DNA of 16,024 nucleotides from Cytidiella melzeri (taxonomy: Eukaryota; Basidiomycota; Agaricomycetes; Polyporales; Irpicaceae), in contig JABYQR010000619.1 of NCBI GenBank assembly GCA_022592445.1, forward strand, positions 1 to 16,024, given 5' to 3'. A program made the translations under genes and the position numbers. Positions 1 to 6,170 of the stretch are shown piece by piece. The stretch's first letter is position 1. Each line of letters begins with the position of its first letter. The notes below the pieces were generated by a model, which ran no database searches, was not told the origin of the DNA, and worked only from the letters and a program-made list of their open reading frames with translations.

Positions 1-567
1 ACCGCCCCGCGCGCAGTCTGTCGAGTCCATTTAACTGCGATCTCAAATAGCCTTCCGCTGTGACTCGCGCGCCATTAGTTTATCTTTCTCTCACACTTCC
101 TTTCGGCTTCGTTATACTGCGTTTGCTTTTTTTTAACTGCGTTATTTTACTGCGTTACTGCGTTGCGTTTCATCTTCACTGCGTCGAGCTTACTGCGTTC
201 ACTTTCACTGCGCCCGCGTTTTACAGCGACCACTTCATCTTCACCAGCGACCGCGTTTTGTGTTTGAGATTCATATTGCGTCTACGTTTATCTTCTGCGT
301 CCCTCCGCGCGCCGTTTTCCTACAAGCCGCGACCTTTCACGCGCGCTCTCTTGGAGCCGCGCTATAACTCTTTCGCTTTCACCGCGCCGACTTGCCCTTT
401 TACCCGCGATACGCGTGGTAGTTGCCCGTCAAGCTCCCTTCATATAAAACTTTATCACAAAAACCTTGTCGCTCTTTTAGCACAGGTAAAACTAGGACTC
501 TTAGGCCACCTCGCATTTACTTTAACACTTCCGCGCTTCCACACCTTTACACTTCTATTGCCACTTC
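1..567. other. Unassigned CpG-rich, pyrimidine-rich region
   Basis: No convincing gene is seen. The plus strand is rich in T and C with many CGCG and CTGCG words. Reading frames crossing it are of low complexity and lack any recognisable motif. A TATA-like TATAAA lies at 443-448 and could be a promoter for the short frame at 568-792, but nothing else supports that. The stretch may belong to the untranslated end or LTR of an element that runs off the left edge of the window. Confidence 0.3.
34..212. repeat. Cluster of eight ACTGCG words
   Basis: ACTGCG occurs at 34, 116, 136, 149, 157, 178, 192 and 207, seven of them within 97 bp. Spacing is irregular (8 to 82 bp), so it is not a clean tandem array. 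It may be a worn minisatellite or a set of binding sites. On the other strand the word reads CGCAGT, usually after AA or TA. Confidence 0.6.
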
Positions 568-792
568 GTGGTTGGTGGTGTTGTCTTTAAGGTTGTTCTT
601 AGTTTGAAGCGTGACTCAGTGTCTCAGCGCGCTGAAATTCCCTTGCCAGACGGCTTTGCCGAGATCACCTTAGAACGGCTCAAGGAGATGGAAGCGTCGT
701 GGTCCCAAGGCGACGATGATGAAGACAAACCGCTAGACAACACACACGCGGCAGAGGACGAAGAAGAGCCGGCGGGCGCACTCGACGCTTAG
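568..792 (+). CDS. Short acidic reading frame, hypothetical, possible terminal exon
   Basis: The frame is open for 74 codons and ends at TAG 790-792. From about residue 20 it looks protein-like, with a mixed segment around EIPLPDGFAEI followed by a strongly acidic tail rich in D and E. The only internal ATG is at 688, and the upstream part starts at a GTG, so the true 5' end is unclear; it may be a last exon or the end of a longer broken frame. No domain is recognised. A purine tract lies about 220 bp downstream, so it could be the last coding piece of a plus-strand retroelement, but that is a guess. Confidence 0.3.
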   Translation: MVGGVVFKVVLSLKRDSVSQRAEIPLPDGFAEITLERLKEMEASWSQGDDDEDKPLDNTHAAEDEEEPAGALDA

Positions 793-1213
793 GCGCAACA
801 CATTCGACAATGAGTTGTAATTTTATATTATATTGTTTCCATTTTTTTGGCTGCGTCTCGCGTATTTTTTATTTTTTTTCTTTCCTATCTTTCGGACTAC
901 CATTTTGCACGCGGCGATTCCATGATGACTTACTGAGAGTCGTTTGCGCTAACAAACTTTTTCACATATTCGACGTCTGCGCCCTGAGGACAGGGCATAT
1001 TTTATTAGTTGGGGGAGGGATATACATGCGCCTCACACCCAAGCCTCACATTTTAATTATTCTTTCTTTTCTTTATTTTATTTCTGAGTTTTCTCTCTTT
1101 TCTGACTTCACTCATGAAAGAAGCGGCGAAAACAGTTGCATTGTAGTATAGGTGTACAAAAAGACAAAAGAGACAGCAGCGACGGGCCACAGCGACAACA
1201 ACCCACAGAACCC
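793..1213. other. Non-coding spacer with hairpin, purine tract and polyadenylation signals
   Basis: No gene is seen. A perfect hairpin (GCCCTG, loop AGGA, CAGGGC) lies at 981-996. A purine tract, GGGGGAGGGA, at 1011-1020 resembles a retroelement polypurine tract for the plus strand. On the minus strand AATAAA occurs twice (1082-1077 and 1077-1072), about 130 nt past the stop of the minus-strand Gag gene, and could be its polyadenylation signal. The rest is T-rich with long T runs. Confidence 0.4.
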
Positions 1214-3533
1214 CTACCGACGCGACGGACCGGCGAAGAGAGCGGCCTCCTCAGCGATGACCTGCTCCAACTCGCGCCGCGCGGCTAAGATTTTGGCCTT
1301 GTAGAGCGCAGCGTTGGTGCGCAACGCAGTCATCCGCGCCTCACCAACGGTGAGCCGACTAAGGACGGCGCCGAGCTCGGTCTCGAGGCCGGTGAGGTAC
1401 TGTTGCAGTACCACCCGGTTTGTGACGCGGGCAGGGGCGGGAGCGGGAGAAGCGCCGCCAGGAAGCTCCGCGGATCGGCCAGGCACCTCCTCGAGAACAT
1501 CGTCGACGTTGAAGGCGACGGGAGCAGGAGGAGGAGAGGGAGGTCGGGCGTCCTGAGGACGACGCAGCTCAGGTCGCAGAGGGGACACCACCACGTCCAT
1601 CTTGAGGCCGCTGGGACCTGCGGTAGCGACGCGAGGAGGAGAAGCAGGGGCCTTGCCCTTGCCCTTGCTGTTGGAGGCGACGGAAGCGGCGACCTGAGGG
1701 CAAGAGGTGGCGGCGGAGGACGCAGAGAGGGGGGCGGCCGGCTCCTCGTCGACGACCTTGGCATCCTCCTGCATCTGGTCGACGTCCGGCGCGACCTCGT
1801 CGAAGGGCTTGCCGTTGAACCGGCAGGCATGCTTGATGTCCGCACAGGGCAGACACCGGAAGCACCGTGTACCGTTGCTGGGACAGTAGCACCGCTCAAC
1901 GTCCTTTTCCTTGCAATAATCGCACTAGAAGAATGGGGAGGTTAGTGAGAAAGAGAGAGAGAGAGGGAAAGAAGGGGCGCACCCGGCTCTCGCCGAGAGC
2001 GACTGTGGTCGCGGTCCAGTGAGTGGGTAGGTTGCGCCACTCTTTGCCCGTGAGCGGGTTTGGCCCTACACCCTGCAGCTGATCTTGCTGCGCCTGCGAC
2101 AATTTCTTGGCCGGTGGACCGGCCCTCACCTCGAGAGAGACGGAAGAGGTTGCCCTCTTGCGCTTCAGCGGAGGACGCGGCTGCGCCTCGTCCTCGTCCT
2201 CGTCCGTGAGCTTGATCACGACGAGCTCGGGCTCCTGCGCCTCGTCCTCGTCCTCGTCTGTGAGCTCGATCACGACGAGCTCGGGCTCCTGCGCAACGCT
2301 GGCAGGCGCCGAAGACTTTCCATCCTTCTTCACCTCCTTCTTCTGTTCATCGGGCTTCTTCTTCAGGCCGTTGAGGTTGCACTCATCCGTATTATGTCCT
2401 TTCGACTTATGGATGTGGCAGAACTTTTCCGACTTTTCAGTCGAATTTACCTCTTTGCCTTTGCCCTTGTTCCGCTTCTCGTTCTTCTTCTTCTTCTTGT
2501 CTGCAGCGTCCACCTCCATAGGAGTGGATGTATCCTTTTCCTTCGCAAAGATCTGGCCCTGCGCTTTCTCCGGATAGACCTTCTTGTGGATGTCGAGCAA
2601 GAGGTCGAGGAACTGCGGCCAAGTCGTTGGAATTTGATTTTCATCTTTCCCGATCATGACAAGCCGCATGTCCTTCTTGATGACGTGCTTGAGCTTGTGG
2701 ATAAGCAAGTCGTCCTCGTATCCAGAAAGCCTGCCAAGCGTACGGAAGCGTTCCGCGTACTTGACAAAGTTCTTGTGTGCCAGATCCGTGTTATTGAACA
2801 AGGTGTTAAGCTCCTTTCGAGCGCCCTCCTTGTCGTCCTGTTGACCGTACTGTACCTTGAGCTCATTTTCGAACTCTTCCCACGTTCCAATTGTCTGACC
2901 CTTCATGAGCTTCTTGATCCACGGCTCCATGTATTGAGCCGCTGCGCCTGAGAGCCGGTTCATCGCAACAGCAATACGTTGCCTGTCAGTAGCAACGTTC
3001 TCGTGGACAAGCCACAGAGAGATCTTGTTCAACCACTCGTTGAACTTGACCTTGCCATCGGTACCGTTGAACTCCGGGGGTTCGCCAATCTTGGGCTGGC
3101 GCGAGGATCCTCCTTGTCCTTGAGACAAGGGAAGCTGATTAATCTGGTTGACCACATTTGTGATCGTCGTTTTGACCATATCCAGGTCAGTGTCCATCCG
3201 CTGGACTTGGGTATCAGCAGCGGACTGCGAATATAGGTCTTGAGCGACCTTATCGACGTATTCCTGGAGGTTATCCTCCAGGAGGGACAGCTGGTTGTTC
3301 CAGATAAGAACCATTTGATTCATCATATTGTGGACGATGGCAGCAGTTGCTCCACCTTCAACCGTACGAGTAAAAGCCCTTTGGGCCGTGTTTAGGTTGT
3401 GGAAGATATGCTGCTCAAAGTTCTCAACTGAAGGGTTGTAGACAATCGGCGTAATTTTGCCGAAAGGAACAGAGTGGGTGAGGTTGGCAGCAGCGGAGGC
3501 AGCGTTGGATCCGGCGTTAGATTGAGTAGCCAT
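1214..3533 (-). CDS. Retrotransposon Gag fused through a spliced intron to a zinc-cluster-like domain
   Basis: Predicted as two exons, 3533-1983 and 1924-1214, giving 753 residues. The ATG at 3533 has a good context (GCAATGGC); the open frame above it lacks an earlier ATG. The N-terminal third is helical. A Ty3-type Gag capsid-like region spans about residues 155-325. A knuckle of form C-x2-H-x4-H-x4-C (C372, H375, H380, C385) replaces the usual CCHC. Two copies of an 18-residue acidic repeat follow (415-450), then basic KRKR. Exon 2 opens with eight cysteines (518, 521, 529, 531, 538, 541, 544, 551), similar to fungal Zn(II)2Cys6-type clusters, then a Pro/Ala-rich linker and a probable coiled coil (about 688-747). 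Exon 2 is clearly more GC-rich than exon 1. Gag identity is firm. The fusion rests on good splice signals plus kept reading frame and needs RNA evidence. Without splicing, translation stops at 1898-1896. Confidence 0.7.
1925..1982 (-). other. Predicted 58-nt spliceosomal intron
   Basis: On the minus strand it begins GTGCGC, carries a CT-rich tract (seen on the plus strand as a GA repeat at about 1950-1967), has a CTAAC branch-site match and ends TTCTAG. Removing it joins codon CGG (1985-1983) to TGC (1924-1922) at phase 0 and opens a 236-codon continuation starting with a cysteine cluster. Length and signals are typical of basidiomycete introns. Confidence 0.7.
2184..2291 (-). repeat. 54-bp in-frame tandem duplication inside gag
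   Basis: Units 2184-2237 and 2238-2291 differ at only two positions that I can see. Each encodes 18 residues of form QEPELVVIxLTDEDEDEA, with x being E in one and K in the other. The near identity suggests a recent duplication. The V-V-I-x-L core flanked by acidic residues resembles a SUMO-interacting motif, which is an inference from pattern only. Confidence 0.85.
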
Positions 3534-3538
3534 TGCTT

Positions 3539-3695
3539 CTAATTTCTTAGTTAGCAAAGGATAAGCAAAATACTATTTCTAGTATAAGAAGAAGAGAAAC
3601 ACCACTTTTCACACAATGAACTCTTGTCAGAGTTGTTTTCACACATTAAATCCTTTTCAGGAAGTTGTCACCAAGTAAAATGAGGCTTGTCAGCC
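3539..3695 (-). repeat. Run of five short hairpins with GACA or GAAA loops, upstream of gag
   Basis: Read on the minus strand, in order: GGCT-GACA-AGCC (3695-3684), TCCT-GAAA-AGGA (3662-3651), AACTCT-GACA-AGAGTT (3634-3619), ATACTA-GAAA-TAGTAT (3585-3570) and CTAA-GAAA-TTAG (3550-3539, six bases before the gag ATG). Stems differ in sequence while pairing is perfect and the loop keeps the form G-A-A/C-A. The first three sit in diverged tandem units of about 31 nt sharing words such as GTGTGAAAA. A related hairpin, TGAGCT-GACA-AGCTCA, lies at 4522-4507 upstream of the first ORF. GAAA is a GNRA-type tetraloop. A role in RNA packaging, Gag binding or translation of the second ORF is possible but unproven. 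Confidence 0.7.
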
Positions 3696-3703
3696 CATAC
3701 ATT

Positions 3704-4483
3704 TTATTCCATTTCCGCATATACAAAGGTGTTCATTTCGAACAGCCCTTCTAGTAGTTCTAAGATATAACCCCATCTCCGGTGTATGTCCACAAAACTA
3801 ATTCTACCCAAACTTTTCAAGTCCTTTTTCAACATTCTCCATTCCCTATTCGACATCTTGTCCGTATGGTTCTCCTTGAACCACTGTTCTATCATGTAGA
3901 CCCGACCAATCAGCAGCTGAACATTTTCGCGACGAGTGTTGAGCCGTGCATCCGAAGATTGGCCACCACTTGCGAAAGAGGCGTTCAGCTTGTTGAGCAC
4001 AGGCTCAAGCCTTTGACAGGCTGCTGTGATCATGGGTTCGAACTCCTGTTGACGAAGCATAAGCTTCGTCTTACGGAAGTGGAGATTGGAGGGAAGAGGA
4101 GTGGGAGTGGGAATGGGAGTACGCCTGTTTCGATCATCGATTCGCTGAAGAAGAGTAAGCTTTTCAGCTTCCTCTTTCTCCTGCTTCTCAATCCTATCGA
4201 GAAGACTTCTCTGAGACATGAGACTAGAGAGTTGTCTCATTCGAGCTTGGTTCTCTTCATGCTCAATGGTCGTTCGAGCTTGCTCTTCGAGATCAATCCT
4301 CTTGATGAGAGGTTTGTTATCAGGGTACTTGACACGGCGAGGCTTGCCGGTGTCCTTGAATTTGTTGAGAGTCTCCTTGGAGACTGCAAAGCGTTCTTGA
4401 AGTCCAGTGACTTCATTGCGGACGGGGATAGAGTAGGGGGCCTTGCGGCCAGTCTTAGCAGCAACATAGCGGGAGAGTGGCAT
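3704..4483 (-). CDS. Unknown 259-residue ORF between leader and gag of element B
   Basis: It starts at ATG 4483 in a strong context (GTCACCATGC) and ends at TAA 3706-3704. I do not recognise the family. Residues 1-62 are basic; 63-120 are rich in E, K, Q, R and L and look like a long helix or coiled coil; 121-132 are a Pro/Thr-rich hinge; 133-259 look helical, with aromatic residues near the end (WGYILELLEG). No signal peptide, membrane segment, zinc knuckle or enzyme motif is visible. The frame is intact despite heavy decay in neighbouring elements. It is followed by 170 nt of hairpin-rich spacer and then gag, so both may be read from one transcript. It could be an accessory structural protein of the element or a captured gene. 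Confidence 0.6.
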   Translation of the reverse strand: MPLSRYVAAKTGRKAPYSIPVRNEVTGLQERFAVSKETLNKFKDTGKPRRVKYPDNKPLIKRIDLEEQARTTIEHEENQARMRQLSSLMSQRSLLDRIEKQEKEEAEKLTLLQRIDDRNRRTPIPTPTPLPSNLHFRKTKLMLRQQEFEPMITAACQRLEPVLNKLNASFASGGQSSDARLNTRRENVQLLIGRVYMIEQWFKENHTDKMSNREWRMLKKDLKSLGRISFVDIHRRWGYILELLEGLFEMNTFVYAEME

Positions 4484-5047
4484 GGTGACTGTGTGACAAA
4501 ATGTAATGAGCTTGTCAGCTCAGTGGTGTGCGAAACAAATCTCCATAAAGGAGAGGTCCTGTGTGTGCGTGGGGTAGTGCCGGCGTTGGTCTGGACTCTC
4601 TCTCCAGGTCTGGTGGTGTAAGGATCTCCGTCATGGTTCCACCCATGCGGCAAATGGTATGCGGATCAGTATTACACTGACCCTAAGTCCGGCCAGAACA
4701 AGTTACCCGTCTACGTGCCTAGGCACTCATGGGTTTTTAGTCCTGTTGTCTAGCTCTTATAACGAGCTGTCTGACACCAGACTCCACTATCGCCTGTGGG
4801 GAGGCACACTTTCATCATGTTGGCATAATGCCAACCCCTGCTCTGATCAGCTCTAGGAGCGTCGGGCGAGAGGGTGATTCAAGTTGTGCGCATCAAGGCA
4901 AAGCCTAGACACGACTACCACTTAAAGCCTATGGTCCGGCTACCTCTATTTCTAGAGGATTTGTAGAGGGGCCCACGCACAGGCACAAGACCTAGAAGAA
5001 AGGGGAAAGAAACCTCCAGCACGTCCAAAGACGTGAGGGAGTAGGGG
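4484..5047 (-). promoter_or_regulatory. Long hairpin-rich leader of element B with many upstream ATGs
   Basis: No gene is seen in these 564 nt. From the predicted transcript start at 5197 to the first ORF at 4483 is about 714 nt. At least six minus-strand ATGs precede the ORF (4893, 4818, 4815, 4730, 4646, 4634). Short inverted repeats are frequent: 5035-5020 (CACGTC, loop of 4, GACGTG), 4958-4943 (CCTCTA-GAAA-TAGAGG), 4835-4819 (7-bp stem), 4782-4769, 4768-4752, 4726-4715 (a 12-bp palindrome), 4682-4663, 4607-4591, 4554-4540 and 4522-4507. Together they suggest initiation other than simple scanning, or a packaging region. Confidence 0.5.
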
Positions 5048-5059
5048 CAGTCTTATCCA
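5048..5059 (-). other. Predicted self-priming primer-binding site of element B
   Basis: On the minus strand this is TGGATAAGACTG, three bases inside the LTR end. It is a perfect 12-nt complement of CAGTCTTATCCA at 5197-5186, which is where the transcript is predicted to start. In Tf1 and related chromoviruses the first bases of the mRNA fold back on such a site to prime reverse transcription. No tRNA-type site was recognised here. Confidence 0.65.
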
Positions 5060-5195
5060 AATGTAACAGTAATGCTACACTCACCAGATAAGTTGGTTAA
5101 CTTGAGGGGGATGTGGTGAGATAGAGAGTAAGAGTGGTGGTGAGCGAAGTACTGGTGGGTACTGAGTAGTCCTGGTTCAACAGAGTGGATAAGAC

Positions 5196-5231
5196 TGAGG
5201 GGATATGCCCTCAGGAGTGCCTCTATATATA
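5196..5231 (-). promoter_or_regulatory. LTR promoter of element B: TATA box and transcript start
   Basis: TATATATA lies at 5231-5224 on the minus strand. About 27-34 nt downstream is CTCAGTC, a fair initiator, with the predicted start at 5197. The assignment is strengthened because exactly the sequence beginning there is complementary to the predicted priming site. Confidence 0.6.
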
Positions 5232-5561
5232 CATGAAGGGGAGGACCCCAGGTACTACCCTAAGACCCCTAATACCTACATGAGTAAGCGAAGTAATCTA
5301 CCTTACTAAGCATGCCCTATGCCCTAGTGGTGCCACTTCAATAATCAACCAATAGCAATTGTCCCCATGACCTGACCCCATGACCCAGCTCAAAGGCTAG
5401 ACTTGTTCTAGCTTGTTCTAAGACAAGGCTAGACTTTTCCAGAAGGTTCTAAGAACTATGACATCATCTAATGGAATGTTCTATACTATGACATCATAGT
5501 TCCAGCATGTTCCACAATGTTCCAGAGAGTTCTATCATGTGATACACATTTAAGGAAAGGA

Positions 5562-5603
5562 GCGCATCAGCGCATCAGAGACAGAAGGCGCATCAGCGCA
5601 TCA
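5562..5603. repeat. GCGCATCA repeated four times as two pairs
   Basis: GCGCATCA occurs at 5562, 5570, 5588 and 5596, as two head-to-tail pairs 26 bp apart, next to the 11-bp array. It lies in the presumed U3 of the element B LTR. Confidence 0.8.
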
Positions 5604-5618
5604 ATTGATAGGCACTGA

Positions 5619-5720
5619 GAATAAGCGCCGGAATAGGCGCCTGATAAGCGCCAGATAAGCGCTGGATAAGCGCTTAAATAGACGCCGGATAAGCGCTGGA
5701 TAAGCGCTTGACAAGCGCTT
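5619..5720. repeat. 11-bp tandem array, consensus GATAAGCGCTK
   Basis: Nine units of 11 or 12 bp run from 5619 to 5720; five carry exact GATAAG (5643, 5654, 5665, 5688, 5699) and the last carries GACAAG. GATAAG matches the consensus of fungal GATA transcription factors, and an 11-bp period puts sites on nearly one face of the helix. AGCGCT is also palindromic, so neighbours form inverted repeats such as AAGCGCT, GGATA, AGCGCTT. In the minus orientation of the LTR it reads CTTATC. A further GATAAG lies in a 6-bp hairpin just beyond (5740-5755, loop GATA). Confidence 0.8.
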
Positions 5721-5780
5721 AAATATTCCCAATAATACCGTTGCCTGATAAGGCAAGTCTTGTAGAAACATTGAAAATCT

Positions 5781-6170
5781 GTGACAGAGCACACGGAGGA
5801 AGTACTCTCCACGCGCACGCCTGCCCAACTCAAAGCACTGAACTGGGGCTTGCAGTCAGTAGGGCAGATCAACTTCATGCAATTATGCAAGAGGTTGACA
5901 GAAGTTACCAGTAGAGTTGCATTTGTAGCAGACAGAGGATACTTCAAAAAACTTCCCTTGTAATAGATAGTCATCATTGAGTGCAATAATCTATTCCACG
6001 TCTTCAATCCCGACGATCTTCAGGATTGTCACAATAACGAAGAAGACCACGCATATATTGAAGTCTGCGAACAACAGCCGTGTCCAAATCAAAAGCAAAA
6101 GTTTGTAGTATCCCGTCATTTCAGAGAAGGACAACAATACTCTGGATACGTACCCTGCAATAACAGTTAA
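5781..6170 (+). pseudogene. Coding-like segment upstream of gag, broken by stops
   Basis: One frame stays protein-like from about 5775 to 6170 and is the same frame as the gag that follows. It is interrupted by adjacent stops TAA and TAG at 5961-5966 and by TAA at 6168. It encodes a mixed helical segment (TPAQLKALNWGLQSV) and, later, a segment rich in N, Q and E with two cysteines. No domain is recognised. It may be the decayed N-terminus of gag or a small separate ORF of the chromovirus; homologous intact copies would decide. Confidence 0.4.

Larger units (their letters stand above)
1060..5770 (-). mobile_element. Element B: LTR retroelement with Gag but no pol, minus strand
   Basis: In transcription order it has an LTR (5770-5062), a predicted self-priming site (5059-5048), a long structured leader, an unknown ORF (4483-3704), a hairpin spacer and a Gag gene with an intron (3533-1214). 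No protease, RT, RNase H or integrase coding is seen on the minus strand, and no second LTR copy or clear polypurine tract follows the Gag gene. It is therefore either non-autonomous or cut off at its 3' end. The lower boundary given is only an estimate based on the polyadenylation signals. LTR similarity with the neighbouring plus-strand chromovirus suggests that element could supply the enzymes, which is inference. Confidence 0.6.
5062..5770 (-). repeat. LTR of element B
   Basis: In element orientation it runs from TGTTTCTACA (5770) to CTGTTACA (5062), about 709 bp. The 3' end is set by the adjoining self-priming site and by a similar CATTAC..TGTT..CA ending in the chromovirus LTR. The 5' end is less certain: TG at 5770 is chosen because the GATAAG array lies at a place equivalent to the CTTATC cluster of the chromovirus LTR. 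U3 holds the array, a TCACATGAT word (5542-5534), a 19-nt block shared with the other LTR (5525-5507) and a TATA box. R/U5 spans about 5197-5062. If 5770 is right, 5771-5775 (TTGAA) would be the target duplication. Confidence 0.55.

Noticed and set aside
60..590. Plus-strand open frame of 176 codons at the left edge
   Set aside because: Phe/Leu/Thr-rich, low-complexity product from a pyrimidine-rich tract, without an ATG at its start or any motif.
1330..1899. Other minus-strand and plus-strand frames across the GC-rich exon 2
   Set aside because: High GC leaves several frames open. Only the chosen frame continues the Cys cluster, ends in a coiled coil and joins Gag after splicing.
1947..1968. 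GA-rich microsatellite
   Set aside because: Best read as the CT-rich tract of the predicted intron on the minus strand.
2085..2951. Long plus-strand open frame (288 codons) opposite gag
   Set aside because: It is antisense to a clear Gag with capsid region, knuckle and splice site. Its Leu/Arg/Val-rich product is what one expects from the complement of acidic and Lys-rich codons.
4030..4050. GGGTTCGAACTCC, resembling a tRNA T-arm or B box
   Set aside because: It lies inside a coding frame, no matching A box or cloverleaf is found upstream, and the end of the B-box consensus is off.
3782..4621. Plus-strand open frame (279 codons) opposite the unknown ORF
   Set aside because: The minus-strand frame has a strong ATG context and sensible composition and sits in the right place in element B. 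The plus-strand frame starts inside it and has no motif.
5619..5720. Possible CRISPR-like array
   Set aside because: Units are 11-12 bp with no unique spacers, and the context is an LTR in a eukaryotic genome.
5567..6007. Minus-strand frame of 146 codons over the 11-bp array
   Set aside because: The product is a translation of the tandem repeat (repeated SAYPALIRRL-like units) and has no independent support.
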